A stretch of DNA of 7,017 nt from Minisyncoccota bacterium. Its GTDB lineage: Bacteria; Patescibacteriota; Minisyncoccia; Minisyncoccales; UBA5738. This document shows, in pieces, positions 1-4,656 of this stretch (positions are counted from its first letter, which is position 1; each line of letters opens with the position of its first letter). The stretch spans positions 1 to 7,017 of the forward strand of contig JALOQL010000054.1 in assembly GCA_025453415.1 (NCBI GenBank). The letters run 5' to 3'. A program made the translations under genes and the position numbers. Below the pieces are notes generated by a model. That model had not been told where the DNA came from. It saw only the letters and a program-made list of their open reading frames with translations, and did not search any database.

Positions 1-2
1 GT

Positions 3-206
3 CAGGAAACGCTGATGTACTCCTTGGTTTTTAATGGTCTTGGTTCGAAATCAATAATGCTGACATTAATCATATTTGGTCTGTTTTATGGAGTTTTCGG
101 AGTTTTGAGACTTGCCGTATATCTTGACATTTTTCTGATATTAGGAGCATTAGTCCTTTTGATTAAATATTATACGGAAATGAAGAACAAACATATTACT
201 AAATAA
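3..206 (+). CDS. C-terminal fragment of an unknown membrane protein (left edge)
   Basis: The frame is open to the left edge, so this is probably the end of a longer gene and the ATG at 15 is likely an internal methionine. The visible 67 residues (63 from that ATG) hold two hydrophobic stretches, roughly residues 14-36 and 38-51 counted from the ATG, then a short basic tail ending KNKHITK. That is the layout of the last helices of an integral membrane protein with a cytoplasmic tail. I do not recognise the family. It lies in the AT-rich segment, 23 bases before the next plus-strand ORF, with no terminator between, so the two may have been co-transcribed. Composition and strand differ from everything right of position 450. 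Confidence 0.5.
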   Translation, partial: QETLMYSLVFNGLGSKSIMLTLIIFGLFYGVFGVLRLAVYLDIFLILGALVLLIKYYTEMKNKHITK

Positions 207-229
207 GTGCTTTTTTTATAACCGTATAA

Positions 230-592
230 ATGAACTATAAACTAAAAAATATCTTAGCTATATGCATTGGAATACTTCCTGTCAATATTATAATGATATG
301 GTATCGTCTGACGCAGTCGGAAGAATTCACAACATCGGAATTGCTGATTTATCCTTTGCTCTTTGGCTCATGTAATATTTTGTTAATATTGTTTCTGAAT
401 AAGTATTTATTACAAAACAAGTTGATGGAATTCAATCCCGGAAAAAGGCTTAATCCGGAGACTGGATCCTTGCTTGGTAGAACTCTAGTGCGGCGATTTC
501 CTCCCGTGTTGTTGGTGTCAGCCATATTTGGTCGGGATCGTCGTTTTCAATCTCATCCGAATATACGACCAGAATCTTGTTACCGAACTTAA
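230..592 (+). pseudogene. Truncated membrane protein, N-terminal part only (possibly CPBP-type protease)
   Basis: Residues 1 to about 72 look like genuine protein. There is a basic N-terminus (MNYKLKN), a hydrophobic helix at about 8-26, a polar stretch, and a second helix at about 38-62 followed by LNKYLLQNKLMEFNPGK. That pattern recalls the first helices of CPBP-family (CAAX-type) intramembrane proteases, but the catalytic motifs lie later in that family and are absent, so the family call is weak. From about residue 73 on the frame merely reads the antisense of the minus-strand gene at 450-971; this tail (arginine/proline-rich, ending ESCYRT) is not believable. The gene therefore seems cut at about 440-455. 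No Shine-Dalgarno precedes the ATG. Confidence 0.5.
438..458. other. Composition and strand break (insertion border or assembly junction)
   Basis: Left of here the DNA is about 31% G+C with plus-strand coding. Right of here it is G+C-richer with only minus-strand coding. The believable part of the plus-strand membrane protein ends here, and the minus-strand gene stops at 450-452. A 5-bp inverted repeat (CCGGA at 438-442, TCCGG at 454-458) spans the point. I saw no target-site duplication, transposase gene or tRNA, so neither a mobile element nor a clean attachment site can be named. Confidence 0.5.
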
Positions 593-971
593 TTACCGCT
601 GTATATTTATCGATCAGCTCGATGCTGCCCTTTAGCAGGCTGGCACCGGCGACCATTATGCCGAACTGGTGGACAAGCCCATCGCTTATTGCCCACCCGA
701 ACAGCGCGTGGAAAAGCGCGTATTTCATGTGGGCTTGGTCGTGGTCCACGGCGGGAGTGGGCACCGAAACGGTAATTTCCGGATGTTTGCCTTCGACAGA
801 GTTCTCTTTCAAGCCGGGAATCGTGATTATTGCGCCCGAATCGGTAATCTCTATTAAAGCTTCTCTTGCTGGCCATTTATCGATTTGAAAGAGCGCATCG
901 ATGCGAGTTTCTTTTTTGCCGGTCGCATTATCACTGGTGCCGGTTGCCTTACTTTCTTTTCCTTCATTCAT
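450..971 (-). CDS. Hypothetical soluble protein, 173 aa, ending at the composition break
   Basis: I do not recognise this protein. Residues 1-22 are polar and low in complexity (Gly, Ser, Thr, Lys, Glu); the rest is a mixed alpha/beta-looking sequence with strand-like stretches such as EALIEITDSGAIITIPG and YTAVIKFGNKILVVYSDE. There is no signal peptide or clear membrane helix. A TTG at 1016 would add 15 residues. I prefer the ATG at 971 because an AAAGGA-like ribosome site lies about 11 bases before it, and because the promoter at 1025-1053 would start transcription at about the TTG itself. The stop lies exactly where base composition changes, so the native C-terminus may be lost. No terminator hairpin of useful strength follows. 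Confidence 0.65.
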   Translation of the reverse strand: MNEGKESKATGTSDNATGKKETRIDALFQIDKWPAREALIEITDSGAIITIPGLKENSVEGKHPEITVSVPTPAVDHDQAHMKYALFHALFGWAISDGLVHQFGIMVAGASLLKGSIELIDKYTAVIKFGNKILVVYSDEIENDDPDQIWLTPTTREEIAALEFYQARIQSPD

Positions 972-1024
972 AAACACTACCGTCCTTTCGGCCAACACGA
1001 CAATCGGTTGGTCCAACGATATTT

Positions 1025-1053
1025 TCTATAACATTATTGTATTAATTAGTCAA
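1025..1053 (-). promoter_or_regulatory. Sigma70-type promoter for the 450-971 gene
   Basis: Read on the minus strand, the -35 is TTGACT (1048-1053), the spacer is 17 bases (1031-1047), and the -10 is TATAGA (1025-1030). It sits just after the terminator of the preceding gene. The predicted start of transcription is about 1016-1019, giving a leader of about 45 bases to the ATG at 971. Confidence 0.65.
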
Positions 1054-1062
1054 GATTGGCGC

Positions 1063-1091
1063 AAAACAAAAACCCCGCCGGGAGGCGGGGT
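1063..1091 (-). terminator. Intrinsic terminator of the cysteine-rich protein gene
   Basis: An 8-bp GC-rich stem pairs 1072-1079 with 1084-1091 around a 4-base loop (1080-1083). On the minus strand it is followed at once by a T-rich tract (TTTTTGTTTT). It lies 15 bases past the stop of the 1106-2359 gene. The inner 7 bp of the stem are identical to those of the terminator at 6580-6597. Confidence 0.88.
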
Positions 1092-1105
1092 CGAACTTTA
1101 AATTT

Positions 1106-2359
1106 CTATTGGCATTGGCGGCACAGGCCCTGCACCGCCGCCGGTACGTAGTCGCAGGACGGCGCGGCTTTGAACTGCGCGCACATGGCGGCATCGGGGC
1201 TCGCGGGCATTCCACCGGAAGGCATGTTGGCCGGAGCTCCGGAAGGAATCCCGGCCGGAATTTCCGCGCCGGCTCCGGCGGCCGCTTGCATCTTTTGCTG
1301 CATGATGGCGGCAATCTTTTCAAAGCATCCTTTGATACCGCTGCCCTGTTTTTCGGTGAGCGCCACCTTTTCGCCGGCTTTTATTTTCGCCAGTTTGTCG
1401 GCGCCCAGAAGCTGCGTCAAACAGGTTTCGACCTCGGATTTGGCCTCGGCCGGGACCTGGCCCAGGCCGTCCCGCAATTTCTTGATACCTTCTTTGATCA
1501 TCTTTACCTGATCTTCGGTCACCAATCCCTTGGCAATGGCATAATCCACGCACGTTTGCGCGTTTGCTTCGCTGTTGCAGAAAGCGGTACACTCTTGGGC
1601 ACTTTTGCAGCCGCCCGGGCCTTTACCGCCGGTTTTCTTGGCCATTTCCAGCTCGCCGGCGCCGATCAGGCCGGCCTTGGCCGCAAAATCGACGCACTCG
1701 ATAAAATGGGTATCGTCGGCGCAATATTTATTGCAGTCGGCTTTGGTCTTGCACTGGCCCGGAGTTTCTCCCGAAGTAATGAATTTCATGACCTGGCGTG
1801 CCTCGGCGATCTCGGCCGCCGGCAGGATTTGCGCCGCTTCGGCAAAATTCAGGCATTCCTCCATATGCGCGCTATCGGCGCAATAAGCTTCGCACGTGGT
1901 TTTGCCGGTGCAGCCGCCGGGCAGTTTGGCTCCGGTTTTCAATGCCGCGGCGACTTTTTTGGCCTGAGCCAGCTCATCGCCGCTCAAAACGCCCATTTCC
2001 TCGCCGAAGGCGACGCATTGTTCCGTGTTTGCGGGATTGTTTTGGCAAAATTGCTCGCACTGCTCCTTGGTCTTGCAGTTGCCCGGGGTCGAACCGGCAT
2101 TCATTTTATTGGCGAATTTACGCGAGATCTGCGCGTCCTTGGCCGAGATAATTCCTTTTTTCTCCCCATAAGCGATGCAGGCGGTCATGTTTTCCGGGGT
2201 GTCGCAATACGTTTTGCAGGCTGCCTGGTCGGCACAATTGCCCAGTTCGGCGATCGGAAACCCGTTGGTAGCCGCGGGATCTTCGGCAAATACCGTTGCT
2301 CCCAGAATGAACGCGGCCGCAACCGCTGTCGCAACTGTGATTGATTTTTGTTTTTTCAT
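1106..2359 (-). CDS. Secreted cysteine-rich repeat protein, 417 aa
   Basis: Residues 1-25 form a signal peptide: KKQK, a hydrophobic core, then a V-F-A cleavage site before EDPAA. The mature protein holds five copies of a unit with the pattern C-x5-C-x3-C-x8/9-C, beginning at C42, C95, C150, C203 and C251, each followed by an aromatic/Gly stretch (such as CVAFGEEMG) and a lysine/alanine helix. Residues 280-360 look helical with C313 and C345. A Pro/Gly/Ala/Met-rich linker (about 362-388) leads to a final C393, C402, C413, C416 group. The total of 26 cysteines, an even number after a signal peptide, suggests disulfides outside the membrane. I recall similar repeats in Parcubacteria proteins of unknown function; no enzyme motif is visible. 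The ATG at 2359 is chosen because a TTG at 2380 overlaps the upstream gene and puts residues before the signal peptide. It follows the 2370-2660 gene by 10 bases, so the two are probably co-transcribed. Confidence 0.88.
   Translation of the reverse strand: MKKQKSITVATAVAAAFILGATVFAEDPAATNGFPIAELGNCADQAACKTYCDTPENMTACIAYGEKKGIISAKDAQISRKFANKMNAGSTPGNCKTKEQCEQFCQNNPANTEQCVAFGEEMGVLSGDELAQAKKVAAALKTGAKLPGGCTGKTTCEAYCADSAHMEECLNFAEAAQILPAAEIAEARQVMKFITSGETPGQCKTKADCNKYCADDTHFIECVDFAAKAGLIGAGELEMAKKTGGKGPGGCKSAQECTAFCNSEANAQTCVDYAIAKGLVTEDQVKMIKEGIKKLRDGLGQVPAEAKSEVETCLTQLLGADKLAKIKAGEKVALTEKQGSGIKGCFEKIAAIMQQKMQAAAGAGAEIPAGIPSGAPANMPSGGMPASPDAAMCAQFKAAPSCDYVPAAVQGLCRQCQ
1526..2242 (-). repeat. 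Five tandem four-cysteine units within the secreted protein
   Basis: The units span residues 40-278 of the 1106-2359 product. First cysteines are 53, 55, 53 and 48 residues apart. Spacing within the unit is fixed at x5, x3, then x8 (x9 only in unit 2). Units 2-5 open with PG-G/N/Q-C, and all carry an aromatic residue just before the third cysteine (Tyr or Phe) and after the fourth. The copies are diverged, so this is an old protein duplication rather than a recent DNA tandem repeat. Confidence 0.85.
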
Positions 2360-2369
2360 GCTGGTTGGA

Positions 2370-2660
2370 TTAATTGCCAAACGGATTGGTATAGGCGTTC
2401 ATTGGGTTGATATCGACCTGGAAGGGATTCTTTTTCGCAAACGCTTCGGTGGCGTAGGTTGGCGCGGTAATTTCCTCGGCCGTCGCCGGTGTGGCCGGGG
2501 TTGCCGGTATTTGGGCCGGAACTAGCGTTTCCGCGGGATCGTTTTGCGCTATCGGGTCGGAAGTTGCCGGCGGCTGTCCTGGTTGCATCATAAAAAATGC
2601 CGCGCCGCAGGCCACGACCACGACGGACGCGATCATGACCACAATAGTCGATTTGCTCAT
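2370..2660 (-). CDS. Small membrane-anchored proline-rich protein, 96 aa
   Basis: An N-terminal hydrophobic helix (about residues 5-25) is followed by an Ala/Pro/Thr-rich stretch (about 26-70) and a distinct tail. The first part should anchor the protein with the rest outside the cytoplasm. V-V-A-C at 15-18 resembles a lipobox, but the hydrophobic run continues past Cys18, so a plain membrane anchor is at least as likely. The tail holds NPF (78-80), NPM (85-87) and NPF (92-94), spaced exactly seven residues apart. No enzyme motif is present. No Shine-Dalgarno precedes the ATG. It is the first gene of a two-gene unit with the cysteine-rich protein, which hints at a shared surface role. Confidence 0.72.
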   Translation of the reverse strand: MSKSTIVVMIASVVVVACGAAFFMMQPGQPPATSDPIAQNDPAETLVPAQIPATPATPATAEEITAPTYATEAFAKKNPFQVDINPMNAYTNPFGN

Positions 2661-2684
2661 TGATTATTTATTTAGGACAGCTAC

Positions 2685-2713
2685 ATTTTACGATATTTTC
2701 GGTCAAAAACAAA
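2685..2713 (-). promoter_or_regulatory. Weak promoter candidate for the 2370-2660 unit
   Basis: A minus-strand -10-like TAAAAT lies at 2685-2690. The -35 region at the right distance is poor (TTGTTT or TTTGTT at 2707-2713) and lies in the T tract of the upstream terminator. A TTGACC at 2699-2704 is too close to this -10. A promoter is expected here because a terminator precedes the unit, but its exact position is unsure. Confidence 0.25.
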
Positions 2714-2733
2714 AAACCGCCTTTTGTGGCGGT
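2704..2733 (-). terminator. Intrinsic terminator after the 85-aa anchored protein gene
   Basis: A 6-bp stem pairs 2716-2721 (ACCGCC) with 2728-2733 around a 6-base loop. On the minus strand it is followed by TTTTTGTTTTTG. It begins 9 bases after the stop of the 2742-2999 gene and separates it from the 2370-2660 unit. Confidence 0.8.
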
Positions 2734-2741
2734 CCGAACAA

Positions 2742-2999
2742 TCATTCCAAAACCGGCGCGGTTGGCGTGGCATCTTTTGGAAGCTCGATTCCTTTTTCGG
2801 GCACAAGTCCGTCGCCAAGGTCTTTCTTTTTTGGCAAACCCGGATGTATCACATCGGCTGGTACCTCCGGCTCGATCGTTTGAGTTTGGGTTTTTTCCGG
2901 GATTGCGTCAATTCCCGAGGGATTTTGATTGAACCGGTTGAAAAAAAACAAAACTGCCGCGATCATCGTTAAAATGAATATCAGGATGTATTTATCCAT
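2742..2999 (-). CDS. Small membrane-anchored protein with a charged proline-rich tail, 85 aa
   Basis: Residues 4-20 are a continuous hydrophobic helix (YILIFILTMIAAVLFFF) after MDK, then NRFNQ. The remaining 60 residues are hydrophilic and rich in Pro, Lys, Glu and Asp, without cysteine and with little predicted structure. This suggests a bitopic protein or uncleaved signal anchor with an exposed flexible tail. I recognise no family. The layout matches the 2370-2660 product (anchor plus proline-rich tail), but the tails share no obvious motif. A near-consensus promoter ends only about 5 bases before the ATG and no Shine-Dalgarno is present, so the message may be leaderless. A terminator follows, so this is probably a single-gene unit. 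Confidence 0.72.
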   Translation of the reverse strand: MDKYILIFILTMIAAVLFFFNRFNQNPSGIDAIPEKTQTQTIEPEVPADVIHPGLPKKKDLGDGLVPEKGIELPKDATPTAPVLE

Positions 3000-3010
3000 A
3001 ATTTTCTTAA

Positions 3011-3039
3011 ATTATACGGATAATCGGTAAATCATTCAA
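3011..3039 (-). promoter_or_regulatory. Sigma70-type promoter giving a very short leader
   Basis: On the minus strand the -35 is TTGAAT (3034-3039), the spacer is 17 bases (3017-3033), and the -10 is a perfect TATAAT (3011-3016). Transcription should start at about 3004-3005, only 5-6 bases before the ATG at 2999. Confidence 0.7.
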
Positions 3040-3048
3040 TTTTCCCGG

Positions 3049-3069
3049 AAAACACGCCGCTAAAGCGGC
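3049..3069 (-). terminator. Weak hairpin after the two-helix membrane protein gene
   Basis: A 5-bp stem (GCCGC at 3056-3060 with GCGGC at 3065-3069) has a 4-base loop and, on the minus strand, is followed by GTGTTTTCC. The stem is short and the T tract interrupted, so terminator activity is only possible. The next promoter begins just beyond it. Confidence 0.35.
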
Positions 3070-3075
3070 TTTGTG

Positions 3076-3372
3076 CTAGTGCTTGAGCTTGAATAAATCG
3101 AACCGGCGTTTGGCAAAACGGCGCTCGACGTATATTATTTTCCACCAGGATTGGCCCAAAAAATATCCGCCGATGATTGCCGCGAGCGGCAAAAATACCG
3201 TGATTGGCCAAGGCAGAAAGCACTTGTATCCGAATGCGCCGGCGACCGGCGCAGTGCCTTGGGCCAAAAAGCTATCGATGTACCAGTTTTCGATCAAGCC
3301 ATGCGCGATGGATGCCAGCAGAAGACACAATACCATCGTGCATAAAACATAGAAAGTCTTTTTGAGGTTCAT
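3076..3372 (-). CDS. Small two-helix membrane protein, 98 aa
   Basis: The first helix is at about residues 7-26 and is rich in Leu and Cys. An exposed loop with NWYID, AQGTAPVAG and C51 follows, then a second helix at about 54-73. The C-terminal tail is aromatic and basic (QSWWKIIYVERRFAKRR). Positive charge at both ends puts both termini in the cytoplasm and the loop outside. The W-W-x-I-x-Y-V-E-R-R signature after a glycine-rich second helix reminds me of small conserved proteins often met in CPR genomes, from memory and unchecked; no function is known to me. No Shine-Dalgarno precedes the ATG. A promoter-like element at 3391-3419 would give a leader of about 11 bases. Confidence 0.75.
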   Translation of the reverse strand: MNLKKTFYVLCTMVLCLLLASIAHGLIENWYIDSFLAQGTAPVAGAFGYKCFLPWPITVFLPLAAIIGGYFLGQSWWKIIYVERRFAKRRFDLFKLKH

Positions 3373-3390
3373 GGATTTTTCTATGTTTTG

Positions 3391-3419
3391 AATCTACCGC
3401 TTTTGCCGCCGCTTTTCAA
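3391..3419 (-). promoter_or_regulatory. Promoter candidate for the two-helix membrane protein
   Basis: On the minus strand the -35 is TTGAAA (3414-3419), the spacer is 17 bases, and the -10 is TAGATT (3391-3396). The ATG lies 18 bases past the -10. Confidence 0.5.
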
Positions 3420-3434
3420 TGAAAAACCGCCCAA

Positions 3435-3470
3435 TAAAAAATCAAAGGCAATAAGTGGATATTCCACTTA
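3435..3470 (-). terminator. Hairpin at the end of the ACG-start gene
   Basis: A perfect 8-bp stem (3452-3459 with 3463-3470) has a 3-base loop and includes the TAA stop of the gene ending at 3468. On the minus strand the T-rich stretch that follows is broken (TTGCCTTTGATTTTTT), so termination may be inefficient. Confidence 0.45.
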
Positions 3471-3746
3471 CGCCCAGAAAGCTTTCTTCCCCTTGTACAG
3501 ATAGCAGGGCATGTTTTGGCTCGTCCGGCAGACGACCACCCCGCTTCCGTTTTGGAAAACTTTGTCCTCCGGTTCCAAAACGAAAGTTTCAATCATGCCG
3601 ACAGTTACCTGGCGCTGGCCGTTGGGGGCCTGTTGGATCGTGACGGTGTTCCACGCGTTGGTCCAATCAGCCAAGTGAATCGCAACAAACGGCCCTAATA
3701 TCGAAAACAAAAGGAATAAAAGAAAAGCAATCAGTCTTTTATCCGT
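3468..3746 (-). CDS. Small exported protein, 92 aa, apparently starting at ACG
   Basis: Read from the ACG at 3746 the protein starts (M/T)DKRLIAFLLFLLFSILGPF: a basic n-region and a hydrophobic helix to about residue 26, then a mostly strand-like domain with C73 and C81. This is a signal peptide or N-terminal anchor. A strong AGGAG (3756-3760) lies 9 bases before the ACG and an in-frame TAA is at 3762-3764, so no in-frame ATG or GTG start exists. The first in-frame TTG (3710) would cut off the basic n-region and half the helix, leaving 80 residues with no ribosome site. One base change (ACG from ATG) explains everything. I recognise no family. A promoter at 3779-3807 and a hairpin at its stop suggest a single-gene unit. 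Confidence 0.65.
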   Translation of the reverse strand, partial: TDKRLIAFLLFLLFSILGPFVAIHLADWTNAWNTVTIQQAPNGQRQVTVGMIETFVLEPEDKVFQNGSGVVVCRTSQNMPCYLYKGKKAFWA

Positions 3747-3755
3747 GTTACCACT

Positions 3756-3760
3756 CTCCT
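3756..3760 (-). promoter_or_regulatory. Shine-Dalgarno AGGAG that decides the ACG start
   Basis: AGGAG on the minus strand sits 9 bases from the ACG at 3744-3746 and far (45 bases) from the TTG at 3710. A GTG next to it is in a different frame that closes at a TGA after seven codons. Confidence 0.6.
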
Positions 3761-3778
3761 CTTACGATGGTTGATATG

Positions 3779-3807
3779 TTTATGACACGTGTCGAAGCCA
3801 ATGTCAA
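3779..3807 (-). promoter_or_regulatory. Promoter with consensus -35 for the ACG-start gene
   Basis: On the minus strand the -35 is a perfect TTGACA (3802-3807), the spacer is 17 bases (3785-3801), and the -10 is CATAAA (3779-3784). The predicted start is about 3772, giving a leader of about 26 bases that contains the Shine-Dalgarno. Confidence 0.6.
3784..3793. promoter_or_regulatory. 10-bp palindrome inside the promoter spacer (operator-like)
   Basis: GACACGTGTC is a perfect 10-bp palindrome lying between the -35 and -10 and touching the -10. A bound repressor dimer there would block RNA polymerase. No regulator gene is visible in the window, and a chance palindrome cannot be excluded. Confidence 0.35.
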
Positions 3808-3822
3808 TATTAATGCGTAAAA

Positions 3823-3858
3823 GAAAACTCCCAAAAAATTATGCCGCGGCCCGGGAGT
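3823..3858 (-). terminator. Possible terminator overlapping the end of the 225-aa protein gene
   Basis: A 6-bp stem (ACTCCC at 3827-3832 with GGGAGT at 3853-3858) has a 20-base loop containing the TAA stop. On the minus strand it is followed by TTTCTTTT. The long loop weakens the case, though a small self-complementary GCCGCGGC (3843-3850) could compact it. Confidence 0.4.
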
Positions 3859-4516
3859 GGGGCTGATGCGGGAAGTGGGTACCGGTACATCCGGGGCACA
3901 TAGACTTTTCGATCGCGGCGATCGCGGCTTTTTCGTAGCAGGAATAATCGTCCGGCAATTCAATGACGTAGCCATCGCTTAAGTCGAGCTGCCAGTCGCA
4001 TTCATAAAGCTGCTTGATTGAGACACGAACGAATTCTTTGCTTCGGCCGATGGTAACCAATTTGAATTCTAATTTATGGTAATGTCGGCTCCAATCCGAG
4101 CGTACCAGAACCATTGGCGGTTGTCCTTCGGCGGCAAAGAAATGCGCATGTGTTTGCCCGGGCCTGCGGTTCTTTGGCTGATAGAACGGTCTTAGTACCC
4201 GGCCATTGGCATCGGTTACGACTTGGGCCGATCCTCTGAACATCGTTCCGTCTTCATGCAATATTCCGCCACCGGCCTCGAAATTGACTAATCTCGCCCG
4301 GCCGATCCTTGCCAGGAACTCAGGCGTTTCAAAATCTATTACTTTCACGCCGGGCAGAACATTTTCGTTCCCAAAAACGATGTCCAGCGGTTCCATTTCC
4401 TTGAGCTCAACGATCGTCCCATTGGCGACCCGTCGAGGGAAACAACCATGTTCCTCTGCCAAATTTAAGACATTTGAACTGACGCTGTTTTCGTGCAGAA
4501 ATAGCGATGCATACAT
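3839..4516 (-). CDS. Hypothetical protein, 225 aa, with histidine pairs and a CPGC tail
   Basis: I do not recognise this protein. It has no signal peptide or membrane helix, so it is probably cytoplasmic. Visible marks are a glycine patch at 82-84 (FEAGGGILHEDG), H-A-H at 123-125, H-Y-H at 145-147, a conserved-looking acidic stretch DLSDGYVIELPDDYS at 178-192, and a tail with C207-P-G-C210 followed by H214, H217 and H220 before SRAAA. The Cys/His tail could hold a metal ion; that is inference. The start at 4516 is backed by a strong GGAGGG (4527-4532) 10 bases upstream, one of only two clear ribosome sites in the window. Its leader holds the inverted repeat at 4557-4603. Confidence 0.72.
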   Translation of the reverse strand: MYASLFLHENSVSSNVLNLAEEHGCFPRRVANGTIVELKEMEPLDIVFGNENVLPGVKVIDFETPEFLARIGRARLVNFEAGGGILHEDGTMFRGSAQVVTDANGRVLRPFYQPKNRRPGQTHAHFFAAEGQPPMVLVRSDWSRHYHKLEFKLVTIGRSKEFVRVSIKQLYECDWQLDLSDGYVIELPDDYSCYEKAAIAAIEKSMCPGCTGTHFPHQPHSRAAA

Positions 4517-4556
4517 TCTTATTCAACCCTCCGCAAATTACCCTGTGTTGCCGCTT

Positions 4557-4603
4557 TTGGCAGCGCCCCGGAAATTTAAAAAAAACGTCCGCGGCGCTGC
4601 CAA
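4557..4603 (-). promoter_or_regulatory. Perfect 11-bp inverted repeat in the leader of the 225-aa protein gene
   Basis: TTGGCAGCGCC (4557-4567) pairs perfectly with GGCGCTGCCAA (4593-4603). After one mismatch the stem continues for four more pairs (4569-4572 with 4588-4591), leaving a 15-base loop. On the minus strand the loop holds eight consecutive T. There is no T tract directly after the stem on the minus strand, so it is not a standard terminator for recQ. It lies 50 bases past the recQ stop and 41 before the next ATG. It may be a leader RNA structure, a processing or stability hairpin, or a large operator. Confidence 0.6.
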
Positions 4604-4627
4604 TGCATTTTTTAAGGTGCCGATAAA

Positions 4628-4656
4628 TCAATAATATGATTTTGGCGGGATGTCAA
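4628..4656 (-). promoter_or_regulatory. Promoter candidate overlapping the recQ stop codon
   Basis: A perfect minus-strand -35 TTGACA (4651-4656) overlaps the recQ TGA (4653-4655). Two -10 choices exist: TATTAT (4631-4636) with a short 14-base spacer, or TATTGA (4628-4633) with a 17-base spacer. Either would put the hairpin at 4557-4603 in the transcribed leader, about 105 bases long. Confidence 0.45.

Noticed and set aside
428..469. GAATTC (428-433) and GGATCC (464-469) near the break, suggesting a cloning join
   Set aside because: Another GAATTC lies inside the AT-rich segment and GGATCC recurs at 6568-6573. Six-base sites are common by chance, and no vector sequence is visible.
972..1016. 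TTG start at 1016 for the 450-971 gene
   Set aside because: No ribosome site precedes it and it falls at about the predicted transcription start. Leaderless use of TTG cannot be fully excluded.
1526..2242. CRISPR array or DNA tandem repeat in the repeat-protein gene
   Set aside because: Periodicity of about 150-165 bases reflects diverged protein repeats; there are no identical short repeats with spacers.
1109..2344. Long plus-strand open frame (411 codons) opposite the cysteine-rich protein gene
   Set aside because: It lies wholly antisense to a gene with a signal peptide and regular cysteine repeats. Its product is Gly/Arg/Phe-rich without domain logic, as expected from a frame mirrored against a G+C-rich gene.
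2360..2380. TTG start at 2380 for the cysteine-rich protein
   Set aside because: It overlaps the previous gene's stop and adds seven residues before a normal signal peptide that begins at the ATG.
2600..2620. Lipoprotein call for the 96-aa protein from V-V-A-C
   Set aside because: The hydrophobic segment continues well past the cysteine and the n-region has only one lysine, so the lipobox match is not strong enough to call.
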